A program made the translations under genes and the position numbers. From CAZRCZ01 sp964598765 (GTDB taxonomy: Bacteria; Sumerlaeota; Sumerlaeia; MVZB01; JAJFLK01), in the NCBI GenBank assembly GCA_964598765.1, contig CAZRCZ010000018.1, positions 43,746 through 107,745 of the forward strand: 64,000 nt of DNA, written 5' to 3'. Positions 18,599-27,390 of this stretch are shown one piece after another (the stretch's first letter is position 1; each line of letters begins with the position of its first letter). The notes beneath the pieces are model-generated. The model was not told where the DNA came from and searched no databases. It saw only the letters and a list, made by a program, of their open reading frames with translations.

Positions 18599-19056
18599 TA
18601 CTTTCCAAAACCTAATTCTTCCGAATTAAGCCAAATCGTCACCGGCCCATCGTTGACCAGATGAACGTCCATCATCGCGCCGAAGCGTCCGGTGGCGACG
18701 CGGACACCGGCGGCGCGCAGAATTTCAACGAATCGGTCGAAGAGTCGCGCCGCGGTTTCCGGCGGGGCGGCTTGCAGGAAATTGGGGCGACGCCCCTTCC
18801 GGCAATCGGCGTGAAGCGTGAATTGTGAAACGGCTAGAATCGCGCCGCCGGCTTCGAGGAGCGAGCGGTTCATTTTACCCGCCTCGTCGGCAAGGATGCG
18901 CAGGTTGACGATTTTTTGAGCCATCGGCCCCAGCGTCGCCTCGGCGTCCTCTTGGCCGATGCCGACCAAAAGAAGCAAGCCCGCGTCAATCGCGCCGATT
19001 GTTTCCTCCTCGACGACAACCGAAGCGGACCGGACTCTTTGAACTAAGACGCGCAT
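18598..19056 (-). CDS. dtd: D-aminoacyl-tRNA deacylase
   Basis: The 152-residue protein is a standard-length Dtd: MRVLVQRV at the N-terminus, the catalytic SQFTLHADCRKGRRP stretch near residue 77 and the NDGPVT motif (Gly-cisPro region) near residue 137. Dtd hydrolyses D-amino acids or glycine wrongly attached to tRNA in the cytoplasm. It converges on bioF, with both stop codons inside a shared inverted repeat. Confidence 0.97.
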   Translation of the reverse strand: MRVLVQRVRSASVVVEEETIGAIDAGLLLLVGIGQEDAEATLGPMAQKIVNLRILADEAGKMNRSLLEAGGAILAVSQFTLHADCRKGRRPNFLQAAPPETAARLFDRFVEILRAAGVRVATGRFGAMMDVHLVNDGPVTIWLNSEELGFGK

Positions 19057-19148
19057 GGGCTTGATTATCTCCCGCGCTTTCGGTTATTGGAAGTCGTTGT
19101 CATCTTGCATGGGAGCGGGACGAGTTGAAAATTACGGGGCTTATATAG

Positions 19149-19412
19149 CTGGAGAGCATTGTTGAAAAACTGTTCAGGAAGCACGGCGTCGCTCGGAATA
19201 AGGTTAAGGAAGTCTTCGACGATTCTACACATGTTCGATTTGTTGAAAAGGGAGATCGGGTCGGCGAGAATGTTTACGTAGCCTTTGGGCGAACGGAGGC
19301 AGGACGGTATTTAACGGTGTATTTCGTTCGCAAGAAAGACGGATGGGCGTTGGTTTTGTCCGCGCGAGAAATGACCAAACGGGAGAAGCAACAATGCCGC
19401 AGGCAAAAGTGA
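19149..19412 (+). CDS. BrnT-like toxin gene without a canonical start
   Basis: The open frame encodes about 87 residues resembling BrnT-type ribonuclease toxins: FRKHGVARNKVKEVFDD, then ENVYVAFGRTEAGRYLTVYF and a final SAREMTKREKQQ. After the in-frame TAG at 19146 the frame contains no ATG, GTG or TTG until deep inside the conserved part. The only early options are CTG at 19149 and ATT at 19158. The usual BrnT N-terminus (a F.W...K strand) is also missing. The gene overlaps the start of the antitoxin-like gene by 19 bases, as in true brnTA pairs. It may use a rare start, or it may have lost its 5' end. Confidence 0.6.
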   Translation: MESIVEKLFRKHGVARNKVKEVFDDSTHVRFVEKGDRVGENVYVAFGRTEAGRYLTVYFVRKKDGWALVLSAREMTKREKQQCRRQK

Positions 19413-19672
19413 AGAGAAGGAAAACTGCCATTTCGCGGGCCGAGAGCTACGAGGAGATCGCCCAATTTTGGGCGACCCACGATCTGGCCGATTATTGGGA
19501 TCGGACCCGTCCCGTGAAGATGAAGGCGGAAATTCGGAGGGAAAAGAGTTATTTTCCCGTCGAAAAGTCCCTGTCGAGCAAAATCATTTCCGTTGCCAGA
19601 CGACGCGGAGTGTCCACCGAGAGGCTGGTCAACGCGTGGCTCCGGGAAAAACTGAGACACGATGCGGTTTAA
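19394..19672 (+). CDS. BrnA/CopG-type antitoxin-like protein
   Basis: The 92-residue product starts at the ATG at 19394, inside the end of the toxin-like gene. It has a Lys/Arg-rich N-terminus and the hallmark ESYEEIAQFWATHDLADYW (residues about 18-36). A C-terminal ribbon-helix-helix-like segment follows (LSSKIISVARRRGVS, then ERLVNAWLREKL). Proteins of this group neutralise BrnT-type toxins and repress their own operon. The arrangement, toxin first with overlap, fits. Confidence 0.8.
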   Translation: MPQAKVKRRKTAISRAESYEEIAQFWATHDLADYWDRTRPVKMKAEIRREKSYFPVEKSLSSKIISVARRRGVSTERLVNAWLREKLRHDAV

Positions 19673-19716
19673 TGATCTCCCCTGCTCACCAGAGGCCGAT
19701 GACGTAGATTGAAGAC

Positions 19717-20265
19717 ATGTCCGACGCGACCGACCTCCGAATCCTGCTACCCGGCAAATGGAACCTCGCTCTTTCGTGGGAGGGTTTCTTGCGATTTTCG
19801 CACAAGAACGTGGCGCGCATGAGGGAAATCCATGATAAGATGACCGTTGATCCGCAAGTGGCCGAAGAGGTGAAAGGCTTCGCGATGGAAGCGCGGGTTT
19901 TGGTCCTTGCCGGCGACTGGTGCGGCGATTGCGTGACGAATCTGCCTCCGATTGCGCGGCTGGCGGAATTGAATCCGAAACTGCAATTTCGGATTTTGGA
20001 CCGCGACCGGCATGATGATTTGATGGAGCATTTCTTGACCAACGGAGCGCGGGCGATTCCCAAGGTCATCGCGGCCACGGCCGATTTTGCGAGGATTCGT
20101 TTGTGGGGAGCCAGACCGGCGGCGTGTCAGGCGATTATGGACGCGAACAAGGGAAAGTTGCCGAAGGAAGAAATAATTCCGATGATTCGGGAGTGGTATG
20201 AAAAGGATCAGGGACAGACGACAATGAAAGAAGTGTGGGGGGAAATCGAAGCGTTGGGAAGGTAG
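19717..20265 (+). CDS. Thioredoxin-fold protein with WCGDC motif
   Basis: This 182-residue protein has an N-terminal helical region, then a thioredoxin core: VLVLAGDW followed by CGDC (Cys69 and Cys72), a FRILDRDR strand, and the cis-proline loop ARAIPKVI. It resembles the thioredoxin_9-type family seen in many soil and candidate-phylum bacteria. There is no signal peptide, so it probably acts as a cytoplasmic thiol-disulfide reductase. It lies 45 bases after the antitoxin-like gene. Confidence 0.8.
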   Translation: MSDATDLRILLPGKWNLALSWEGFLRFSHKNVARMREIHDKMTVDPQVAEEVKGFAMEARVLVLAGDWCGDCVTNLPPIARLAELNPKLQFRILDRDRHDDLMEHFLTNGARAIPKVIAATADFARIRLWGARPAACQAIMDANKGKLPKEEIIPMIREWYEKDQGQTTMKEVWGEIEALGR

Positions 20266-20416
20266 CGAACTTAAATTCCGGTTGAATTTTGTCCTCGGCC
20301 CGTAGGGATCGAATGAATGTAGCCCAGGGTGGAGCCGAAGGCGGAACCCGGGGTAAAAGACCACCCGTTGATCCGACTCCGAAGGGATCGAATAAAATTT
20401 ATTAGGACACTGACCG

Positions 20417-20460
20417 GGATTAAGATTAAAATTACGATTAAGAGCAAGAGTAAGACAAAG
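20417..20460. repeat. Low-complexity hexamer repeat before a hydrolase gene
   Basis: Units of GATTAAGATTAAAATTAC and AAGAGCAAGAGTAAGA with a period near six fill the last bases before the hydrolase ribosome site. The rest of the spacer (from 20266) holds a possible hairpin, CCAGGGTGGAG...CGGAACCCGG, and two copies of AGGGATCGAAT. Confidence 0.7.
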
Positions 20461-20477
20461 AAATGGGAGGGGAACGG

Positions 20478-21686
20478 ATGAACACGAACGATATTTTGCG
20501 GCGGACGCGGGCGATGAGGCAAAGGCTTGCGCTCATTGGGTTGATCGGCGCGGTGGCTTGGACAAGGGTAGTTGCCGCCGAGTCATTGCCCGATCCGAAA
20601 AAATTGGGAGCCTATCCGGTCGGCGTGACGACGATCGAGTTGGTGGATAACAGCCGAACCGACTCGGCGACCAATGGTCCCCGCACTTTGCTGACGGAAA
20701 TCTGGTATCCCGCGACCGACGACTCGCGCGGGCTTCCCAAAAATAAATTCTCCGATTTCTTTCTGCGTGGCCAGTCGCCGGAATTAAACGACATGCTCAA
20801 AAAATTCTTTAAGGTCGGATTGGACGAGATTGACGGACGATTTAAGAACGAAGCCGTCCGCGACGCGCGCGTCCGCGAAGGTAAATTTCCGCTCATTATT
20901 TTCTCCCACGGCAACGGCGGCATCCGCGCCCAGAACGCTTTTTGGTGCGATCACATGGCCTCGCACGGTTATATCATCATGTCCGCCGATCACACGGGAA
21001 ACTGCGCGGCGACCTGTGTCGGTGGCAAGGTGATTCCCTACAACGTCGGGCGGATGATGAATTCCTCGCAGGAACGCCCCAAGGATGTTTCGTTTCTGAT
21101 CGACACGATGGGGCGGATGAACGCCGGGGCCGACAGCCGGTTCGCCGGACGGGTCGAGATGGACAAAATCGGCGTCGCGGGACATTCCTACGGCGGCTAT
21201 ACCTGCGGCGCGGTCATTGAGTCCGACAAGCGAGTCAAGGCGATCATCCCGATGACGCCGGTCTGGCCGACGCGGACCAACTTCACGACGCCACTCCTGA
21301 TTTTCCTTGCGAGCGAGGATAAGACGCTCGGAGCCATGACCAATCAAACGATCCGTCACCGATACGAGGAATCGAAGGGACCGCATTATTTCGTCGAGAT
21401 CGTGGACGGCGGGCATTTCACCTATACCGATATGTTTCAGGCCGATCCCAATTTCGGCGACGGTGTCGGCAAAGGGCGTCGGATCACGCGCCCGGGCGAG
21501 GAAATCACGTATTTGCCCGCCGACATCGCGCATGAGATCACCGACTCCTACAGCGTTGCTTTCTTCGGGGTTTATCTGAAAGGACAGAGCGGATACGAGG
21601 ATTTCTTGGAGAAAAACCATTACGGCGACAAGATCATCCACAAGTGTTGCCTGCCGCAGACGGTCAGCGTCGCCGGCTCACAGTAG
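20478..21686 (+). CDS. Exported alpha/beta hydrolase (dienelactone hydrolase/PAF acetylhydrolase type)
   Basis: I use the ATG at 20478 because GGGAGGGG sits just before it and would lie inside the longer frame from 20463. The 402-residue product has a signal peptide ending near AAES. The hydrolase core shows FPLIIFSHGNGG, the nucleophile elbow AGHSYGGYTCG, a later Asp (LASEDKTLG) and a His (VDGGHFTYTD). This makes a plausible Ser-Asp-His triad. Relatives hydrolyse esters or lipids. The substrate is unknown. The next gene follows after 3 bases, suggesting an operon. Confidence 0.8.
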   Translation: MNTNDILRRTRAMRQRLALIGLIGAVAWTRVVAAESLPDPKKLGAYPVGVTTIELVDNSRTDSATNGPRTLLTEIWYPATDDSRGLPKNKFSDFFLRGQSPELNDMLKKFFKVGLDEIDGRFKNEAVRDARVREGKFPLIIFSHGNGGIRAQNAFWCDHMASHGYIIMSADHTGNCAATCVGGKVIPYNVGRMMNSSQERPKDVSFLIDTMGRMNAGADSRFAGRVEMDKIGVAGHSYGGYTCGAVIESDKRVKAIIPMTPVWPTRTNFTTPLLIFLASEDKTLGAMTNQTIRHRYEESKGPHYFVEIVDGGHFTYTDMFQADPNFGDGVGKGRRITRPGEEITYLPADIAHEITDSYSVAFFGVYLKGQSGYEDFLEKNHYGDKIIHKCCLPQTVSVAGSQ

Positions 21687-21689
21687 CTT

Positions 21690-23105
21690 GTGACTTCGGA
21701 TTTACCCAAGGCGGAGCCGCTCGGCCATGAATTTCACCGGCGGAGGATTCCCTTTGGCGCAAACCGAACGCTCCTAACGCTCTTTTTTTTCGTGCAGATT
21801 CGCCTGCTGGTCGTTGCGCCGACGACGGTCAATCTTCGCCATCCCGACACGCGGAGCTATCTGAATGACCGGTTTCATTCCGTCATCGAAACGGTCCCGT
21901 TCTTTCAGAAAATTCGCTGGCAACGTCCGCCGGTTTATCCGTTATTCCTGCGTCTATGTTCCGGCGTGGCCGATCTCCGTCTGGCCCAAGGGCTTCAACG
22001 GGCAGTCAACCTTCAACTGATTCTTTCCGGATTGGCCTTCGGCGGATTAGCTCTGGTCTTGTTTCGCCGTTGCGTCCGGACGCTCCCCGCCGGAATTGCC
22101 GTCGTTGGTTTTCTTGCCCTGCTTTCGATCTCCGTTTATTCCGGTCCGTGGGATGAGTTGATCATGACCGAATCGCTGGCCGTGTCGCTCTTCGTCGCGC
22201 TTCTGGCCGGTCTGCTCGAATTTTGGAATCGTCCATCTAAAACGTGGTTGGCGCTTTGCGCCGCTATTCTCATTCTTGCCGCCGGAATCCGCGACGCGAA
22301 CGCCTTCATTCCCGTTTGCCTAATCCCGTTTTGCGGCATGGGCATCCTGCCCAAAAAGAAATGGAAGACCCCGTGCATCGCTCTCTGCTTAGTCGCGCTC
22401 GGCTCTTGGTCCTGGTTATCCTCCATCAAGGAGCGCCGCTTGGAAGCCCCGCTGACCAACGTCCTCTCAAAGGAAATTCTGAGCGACGAAGGGAACTTCG
22501 ATTTGTTTGTCCAAAGATACGAACTGCCGCCCCGCTTCAAGCCTCTGGTCGGAAAACTTTATTACGACGGCTGGGCGGGAGATCGTGAATACCTTGATTG
22601 GCTCCATCGCCGGGGGCGATTTGCCTATCTTTCATTTCTACTCTCGCATCCGGCGTTCGTTGAGGGTCGTCTGCACGCCGCCATTGCCGATCGCGCTCGT
22701 GAATTGGCCGATGCGCCTTCGTTGGTCGCTTACTTTGATCCCGAAGGGATTGAGCGTTTGGGCGGATCGCGACGAACCTTGTGCTGGGGCGTGACTTGGA
22801 TTTTGTCGCTTCCGTTTCTGATTACGGTTCGCCTACTAGGAGCCTATGCCCTTTGGGGCGTGTTGATCTTCACTATCGGGTGGTCAATGTTAAGTCTGAA
22901 ACGCAAAAGAAACGCCGCGCTTGCGGCGTTGTTTGGATTTCTCCTTCTCAACGCCACAACGCAATCCCTCTCGGCCTCGTTCCTTGATGCCATGGAGGAT
23001 CACCGTCACGCGCTCTTGGCGGATTTTTCACTGATCCTCTTATTTTACCTCGGGGCGATCACGGCTCTGTTGGAGCCGCGTCTCAGTCGCGGCTCTACCA
23101 ACTGA
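21690..23105 (+). CDS. GT-C-like multi-spanning membrane protein
   Basis: This 471-residue protein begins at a GTG 3 bases after the hydrolase stop; no ATG is available. It has about ten hydrophobic helices. Between the first two lies the loop NLRHPDTRSYLND, reminiscent of the acidic loop of GT-C/ArnT-type glycosyltransferases. A second loop has SGPWDELIMTESLAV. I infer a lipid-linked sugar transferase-like protein, but no family is certain. The last codons lie in a GAGCCGCG palindrome shared with the convergent SDR gene. Confidence 0.6.
   Translation: MTSDLPKAEPLGHEFHRRRIPFGANRTLLTLFFFVQIRLLVVAPTTVNLRHPDTRSYLNDRFHSVIETVPFFQKIRWQRPPVYPLFLRLCSGVADLRLAQGLQRAVNLQLILSGLAFGGLALVLFRRCVRTLPAGIAVVGFLALLSISVYSGPWDELIMTESLAVSLFVALLAGLLEFWNRPSKTWLALCAAILILAAGIRDANAFIPVCLIPFCGMGILPKKKWKTPCIALCLVALGSWSWLSSIKERRLEAPLTNVLSKEILSDEGNFDLFVQRYELPPRFKPLVGKLYYDGWAGDREYLDWLHRRGRFAYLSFLLSHPAFVEGRLHAAIADRARELADAPSLVAYFDPEGIERLGGSRRTLCWGVTWILSLPFLITVRLLGAYALWGVLIFTIGWSMLSLKRKRNAALAALFGFLLLNATTQSLSASFLDAMEDHRHALLADFSLILLFYLGAITALLEPRLSRGSTN
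23073..23095. terminator. GAGCCGCG palindrome at a convergent junction
   Basis: GAGCCGCG (23073-23080) and CGCGGCTC (23088-23095) form an 8-bp perfect stem with a 7-base loop, at the overlapping ends of two convergent genes. There is no T-run, so it may act as a hairpin block or be a dispersed repeat rather than a classical terminator. Confidence 0.6.
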
Positions 23106-23946
23106 CGATCCGGTCAATCGCCTGACCGATTTCCTCGACGGTCCAAGGCTCGTTCGAGCCGCGTTTGGTCGCGCCGTGGCTGGTCATCATTTTGTAGGTG
23201 AAGAGATGATTGCCATCCACGCCGAACATCTGGCCGGTGATATTGGCCGAAGCGTCGGAGGCGAGATACGCCACGATCGGTGAGATGTGTTGCGGACCCA
23301 TCGCCTCGACCGAGTATTTGTCCTTCACGCCGGGCAGATCGAACGTCAGGCGCGTGAGCGCGTTGGGCGCGATGCCATTGACGGTGATCTTGAATTTCGC
23401 CAACTCCCACGCCGCGATGCGCGTGAGCGCCTGAATCCCCATCTTCGCCGCGCCGTAATTGGCTTGGCCGAAATTGCCCAGCAATCCGGAACTCGAAGAA
23501 GTATTGATGATCCGCCCGCCGGTTCCCTGATTCTTCATCACGTCGGCGGCGGCCTTCAGACAAGCGAACGTCCCTTTCAAATGGACTTTCAGCACGATGT
23601 CCCATTCCTCCTCGGTCATTTTGAGAATCGTGCGGTCGCGCAAAATGCCCGCATTGTTGACCAAAACGTCAATTTTCCCGAAGGCGTCAACGGCCGCCTT
23701 GACGATCCGCTGGCCGGCTTCCATCGTGCCGACGGCCTCGCCGTTGGCGACGGCTTCGCCCCCCATCGCCTTGATTTCCTTGACGACCTCGTCGGCGGAA
23801 TTGCTCTGCCCCGTGCCGTCGGGCTTGCAACCGAGATCGTTGACGACGATCCGCGCTCCTTCCTTCGCAAAGAGATGGGCGTGCGCCCGTCCGATGCCAT
23901 TTCCCGCTCCGGTGATGACGGCGACTTTCCCCGTAAGTGCTCCCAT
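23095..23946 (-). CDS. SDR-family oxidoreductase (3-hydroxyacyl-CoA or 3-oxoacyl reductase type)
   Basis: The 283-residue protein is a classical short-chain dehydrogenase. It has TGAGNGIGRAHAHLFAKEGA (NAD(P)-binding loop, from residue 13), NNAGILRDRTILKM (residues about 91-104), the catalytic Ser in INTSSSSGL, and YGAAK with Tyr and Lys. The IVVNDLG segment after strand two and the KPDGTG insertion resemble the bacterial relatives of the HSD17B4 dehydrogenase domain. That suggests NAD-dependent oxidation of 3-hydroxyacyl-CoA. Substrate is inferred only. Its 11-base overlap with the convergent upstream gene is at the palindrome. Confidence 0.85.
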   Translation of the reverse strand: MGALTGKVAVITGAGNGIGRAHAHLFAKEGARIVVNDLGCKPDGTGQSNSADEVVKEIKAMGGEAVANGEAVGTMEAGQRIVKAAVDAFGKIDVLVNNAGILRDRTILKMTEEEWDIVLKVHLKGTFACLKAAADVMKNQGTGGRIINTSSSSGLLGNFGQANYGAAKMGIQALTRIAAWELAKFKITVNGIAPNALTRLTFDLPGVKDKYSVEAMGPQHISPIVAYLASDASANITGQMFGVDGNHLFTYKMMTSHGATKRGSNEPWTVEEIGQAIDRIVSW

Positions 23947-24060
23947 GATGAAGACCTCCCAATACTAAACCGAGTCTTCTACCCTTTTTTGTTCCGAATA
24001 TCAATCAGGAGCGACGACGCTCACCAAAGTTCTTTGACAGTGGGAGGCCCGGTTCTGATT

Positions 24061-24660
24061 TCAGGATGAAGACGGTTCTTTCGGACCTTGGACCGGAGCA
24101 GTTTGAGCGACGGCCCTCTCTTCCGCGCGGTGTCTACGAGCGACCTTCCACGGTCGCCGACCACATTCGTGCGGCCTTCCATCGAGCCGTCCCCACTGAA
24201 CCACAGCGACCCCCAAGGCGTCCTCAAAGTGGCGCGCGGATTCGCCCATTTTGGACCACTCCAGTTTGCTGAGAACGGAATCCTCCGGAGAGAGAATCGA
24301 GATTCTCAAACCCGGCGCAAGCTCAACCGTTCGCCGCCTTGAAAATTCCGTTTCGCTGAACGGCCTGTTTTTTCGAAAGATCAAATCGGCTTTCAGAAGT
24401 AAACCGGGAAGCATGACACTGAACATTGACTGCCGGCGCTTTGCCTCCATGGCCGCGTCGGCTTGAACGAATACGGAGGGACTTAATCGTTCCACCAACG
24501 CCCTCAACTGCCCGTCGGTCGGATCAATCACGATGTCAATGTCGTGGGTTGTCCGAAATTCCCCGTAATTCATCGAACCGATCGAGCCCGTGGTCATGCA
24601 GGGAATGCCGATGTCCTCCATGGCGCCGGAGAGAATCGCCAAAAATTCATCGCGCGTCAT
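24061..24660 (-). CDS. Nucleotidyltransferase-like protein with a probably frameshifted tail
   Basis: The first 140 residues show a minimal nucleotidyltransferase: TTGSIGSMNYGEFRTTHDID with Gly-Ser at 25-26 and catalytic Asp40 and Asp42. LKADLIFRKNRPF and LSPEDSVLSKLEWSK follow, as in the DUF6036/AbiEii-like group. After HFEDALGVAVVQWGRLD the annotated frame turns into Arg-rich sequence unlike the family. The other two frames read AARMWSATVEGRS, then SLVDTARKRG, which fit the usual helical end better. This suggests one or two indels near 24110-24190. Its start overlaps the stop of the upstream small gene (ATGA), so the two form a module. Confidence 0.65.
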   Translation of the reverse strand: MTRDEFLAILSGAMEDIGIPCMTTGSIGSMNYGEFRTTHDIDIVIDPTDGQLRALVERLSPSVFVQADAAMEAKRRQSMFSVMLPGLLLKADLIFRKNRPFSETEFSRRRTVELAPGLRISILSPEDSVLSKLEWSKMGESARHFEDALGVAVVQWGRLDGRPHECGRRPWKVARRHRAEERAVAQTAPVQGPKEPSSS

Positions 24661-24938
24661 GGCGCGATCTCTTCGCCCGGGAACGCGTTGCGGTACACTT
24701 CATCCCCCCAGACCAAGCGGGCGACGGCCTGATGAATCTGCCGTTCGTCATAATCGGGGTGTCGCATCCGAATCCCGGCGACAATGAATTGCCGCGTCAA
24801 ATCGTTCAATTGTTGCGATTCCCGCCATCGCTCGGCCGGAATCATGGATCGCAAACGCTCATGGCATATTCGCCTGACGCCCGCTTCCGTGTCGCCAATG
24901 AAGGTTGACTCGGATCGTTCGCTCTTCAGGTCCATCAT
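24657..24938 (-). CDS. Small partner protein of the nucleotidyltransferase
   Basis: This roughly 93-residue protein (start at 24938 or 24935; a longer frame opens at 24977) is helical and charged. Its core RLRSMIPAERWRESQQLNDL, followed by IVAGIRMRHPDYDERQIHQA and a final GDEVYRNAF, matches a widespread small family usually encoded just before a nucleotidyltransferase. I know no established function; the pairing suggests a toxin-antitoxin-like module. The stop overlaps the start of the nucleotidyltransferase gene by four bases. Confidence 0.65.
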   Translation of the reverse strand: MMDLKSERSESTFIGDTEAGVRRICHERLRSMIPAERWRESQQLNDLTRQFIVAGIRMRHPDYDERQIHQAVARLVWGDEVYRNAFPGEEIAP

Positions 24939-25004
24939 TCCACCATCTGGGAAATGTCGCGCTCGGACGCTTTTCAAACTTGTCCGGGGTTTATGGATTG
25001 GATT

Positions 25005-25382
25005 TTAATCCATCCCGATCCACGGGGCCGGAGTGAAGATGCAGGTCGTCTGCCCGCGGGAAACTTGCTGAACATTCTTGACAGCCCCGCCTTTGCAAGT
25101 GACGACGAGATCGTATCCGGCGAATTGCCCGACGGCGATGATGAATTTGCTGTCGCGGACTTTATAAACGTAAACTTTCTGGTCCTCGACGAAGCCCGCG
25201 AAATCGGGCGCGCCGCATTTCTGAAGCAATTCCACCTCCGACATTCCTTCGCGCGGCGGCGTCGCCTGAAAACGGCTGGTGTTGTCATAGATCGAGATGC
25301 ACGCGGTCAACGAGAGCAGAATCGGCGCCAAGGCCAGAAGCGCGACCGTCGCGGATTTCCGAATCGTGAATCGAATTGTCAT
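25005..25382 (-). CDS. Small BamE/SmpA-like lipoprotein
   Basis: The 125-residue product has a signal peptide with lipobox SLTA|C28. A compact domain follows whose pattern EGMSEVELLQKCGAPDF is that of BamE/SmpA-like folds (G.s..el...lG.P). Its strands are VYVYKVRDSKFIIAVG and DLVVTCKGGAV. Such lipoproteins support outer membrane assembly or bind envelope partners. It lies 24 bases after the Ser/Thr kinase gene in the same direction and may be its operon partner. Confidence 0.65.
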   Translation of the reverse strand: MTIRFTIRKSATVALLALAPILLSLTACISIYDNTSRFQATPPREGMSEVELLQKCGAPDFAGFVEDQKVYVYKVRDSKFIIAVGQFAGYDLVVTCKGGAVKNVQQVSRGQTTCIFTPAPWIGMD

Positions 25383-25406
25383 GGGTCATCCTCCTATTTA
25401 CGAGAT

Positions 25407-27302
25407 TCAATCAATCGCCAAAGGGCCATTGAAGCCGATCAGTTGCCATGAGTCACCAACTTTTTGAAGCCGCGCCGTCAGCGGCTGAGGCGGAATCAGC
25501 AGTAACTTCCGGAAATTGGGATCGGGGTAATTTTCCGGATGTCCCTCAACCCGCAAATCCAATTTGACTTCGGCGCGATCCGCCCAAAAGCGCGACTCCT
25601 CGCGGATCTGAAACGACACCGAAACGTTGCCGTTGGTCCGGCGCAGTTTTTTGATCCGTTCGATCAACTCATCGGCCGTCGAGCCTCCCAACTTGACTAG
25701 CGCATTGCCTTCGGCGTCGAATTGCCCCCGATAACACGGTTTCTCGATCCGCGCGTCGAAAAAGTTTTCAATCGCCCGCTTGACCCCTTCGCGTTCGCCC
25801 CGATCCTTGAGCGGCGGGGTGGCTTGCGCGTCCCAGCGCGAGGTTTCCGCGCCGGCGACGGTTTTGGCGGGGGACGGCTTTTTCTCCGTCTCCGTTCGCT
25901 TGGGTTTGGAGGTTGGTTTAGGAGTGGTCGTCGGCGTGTTGGACATGATTGGCGTCGCAGTCGCCAACATGAGCGAACTGGAGGTTGCCGATGCCTCGGC
26001 AAGCGTCATTCCCGTTGCCAGCGCCGTCGAGGTCGTTTCGTCGGCATGGTTGGTCGCCATCGCCAGTGGGCGCGAAGTAAGCGCGTCAATCTCGGCGGGA
26101 ACAACGGGATTCGATGCCGCGGGAAACAAAGGAGGCGGCGTAACGGAGGAAGAACCCTCCGGCGCGGAAGCCGCCGGCGCACGGTCCATAGAAGCGACGG
26201 TCCGCCGCCGATGGCATCCTTTCCCGAATGCGAGAACCAAAATCAGCAGGAGCGCCAAAATTCCAGCCCCCAACGTTCGACGCGGTCCCACTTGGTGGAA
26301 TCCCAGATTCCGGAGCGAGATCGGAATGATCGTCGTCATTTCGCTCCCCTGCGGCGGATAGGTTTCTCCGTCCCGGAATAAATCACCAAAACTTCGGTTG
26401 GCCACCGGACGAAGCGCGCGGGCGACCCCCTCGGCCAAACTCAGCATTGAGGTTGGGCGATCCTCCGGCTTTTTGGACAATGCAGGCGACAACGCCTTGT
26501 GAACCTCCGCCGGAAGGAGCGGATTGCGCTTGTGCGCGGGAACGGGATCGGAGGAAACCTGCGCGTAAAGAAACGCCGAGGCCGAACGCGCGTCGAACGG
26601 CAGTTTGCGCGTCAAGGTGTAATAGATCGTCATGGCAAACCCGTAGGCATCGGCGGCCAGCGTGATCGAACTTCCCGCGACTTGCTCCGGAGCCATGAAC
26701 GCCGGAGTCCCGATGGCCGAAGCCTCGTGCGTTTCAAAGACGTTTTCCATCTCCAGCTTGGCCACGCCGAAATCCATGATCTTGGCGACGCGCTGGGGCA
26801 TCGTGATGATGATGTTCTTCGGCTTGATGTCGCGGTGAATGATGTGGCGCTCGTGCGCGGCGTCCAATCCGCGCGCGATTTGACGGAATAAATCCATCAC
26901 CGCCGAGACGGTCAAACTCTTGTCCTGCGTCAGGAGAAACTTCTCGAACTCAATCCCCTCGACGAACTCCATGACGATGTAGCTTGGTTTGGCCGGATCG
27001 TCCGAAATGAAAACGTCGAAAACTTGGACGATGTTTTCATGGACCATCTTGGCCATGGTGAGCGCTTCGCGCTCGAAGCGTCCGAGGAAATCGGGACGCG
27101 AGCAAAGCTCGGGACGGGGCACTTTCAGCGCGACGGTCCGGCGCAGGCGCGTGTGCCGAGCGCGAAACACCGCCCCCATCGCCCCCAAGCCGACCAGTTC
27201 GTCCACGGCGTAGCGTTCGTCCAGCGTCTGGCCAACCAGCGAATCCAAACTGAAGCTCGGGCGGCGGGCTTGGGAGGAGTGTTCGTCGGAAGGGTCGGTC
27301 AT
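25407..27302 (-). CDS. Hanks-type Ser/Thr protein kinase with membrane anchor
   Basis: I choose the ATG at 27302; the GTG at 27326 adds eight residues. The kinase domain (about residues 30-290) has a Gly loop GLGAMGAVF, VALKV with Lys60, IIHRDIKPKN with the catalytic Asp158, DFGVAK (177-182) and APEQVAG. A membrane helix follows near 345-360, then a long Ala/Thr/Ser/Pro-rich linker. An exported C-terminal domain of about 140 residues (REGVKRAIENFFDARIEKP, then DSWQLIGFNG) reads like an NTF2/SnoaL-like fold. It could sense envelope conditions. A matching PP2C phosphatase lies about 11 kb away. Confidence 0.9.
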   Translation of the reverse strand: MTDPSDEHSSQARRPSFSLDSLVGQTLDERYAVDELVGLGAMGAVFRARHTRLRRTVALKVPRPELCSRPDFLGRFEREALTMAKMVHENIVQVFDVFISDDPAKPSYIVMEFVEGIEFEKFLLTQDKSLTVSAVMDLFRQIARGLDAAHERHIIHRDIKPKNIIITMPQRVAKIMDFGVAKLEMENVFETHEASAIGTPAFMAPEQVAGSSITLAADAYGFAMTIYYTLTRKLPFDARSASAFLYAQVSSDPVPAHKRNPLLPAEVHKALSPALSKKPEDRPTSMLSLAEGVARALRPVANRSFGDLFRDGETYPPQGSEMTTIIPISLRNLGFHQVGPRRTLGAGILALLLILVLAFGKGCHRRRTVASMDRAPAASAPEGSSSVTPPPLFPAASNPVVPAEIDALTSRPLAMATNHADETTSTALATGMTLAEASATSSSLMLATATPIMSNTPTTTPKPTSKPKRTETEKKPSPAKTVAGAETSRWDAQATPPLKDRGEREGVKRAIENFFDARIEKPCYRGQFDAEGNALVKLGGSTADELIERIKKLRRTNGNVSVSFQIREESRFWADRAEVKLDLRVEGHPENYPDPNFRKLLLIPPQPLTARLQKVGDSWQLIGFNGPLAID

Positions 27303-27390
27303 GCTTGTCGCTTCCCCAAGATTCACACTGATCCCAACGGCAAAAGATAAGGACCGCCGATTCGTTTCATCCGATCCCGTAGCTTTTGTC

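Noticed and set aside
20303..20400. Possible riboswitch or structured RNA before the hydrolase gene
   Set aside because: The CCAGGGTGGAG...CGGAACCCGG hairpin and duplicated AGGGATCGAAT look more like dispersed repeats, and I recognise no riboswitch core.
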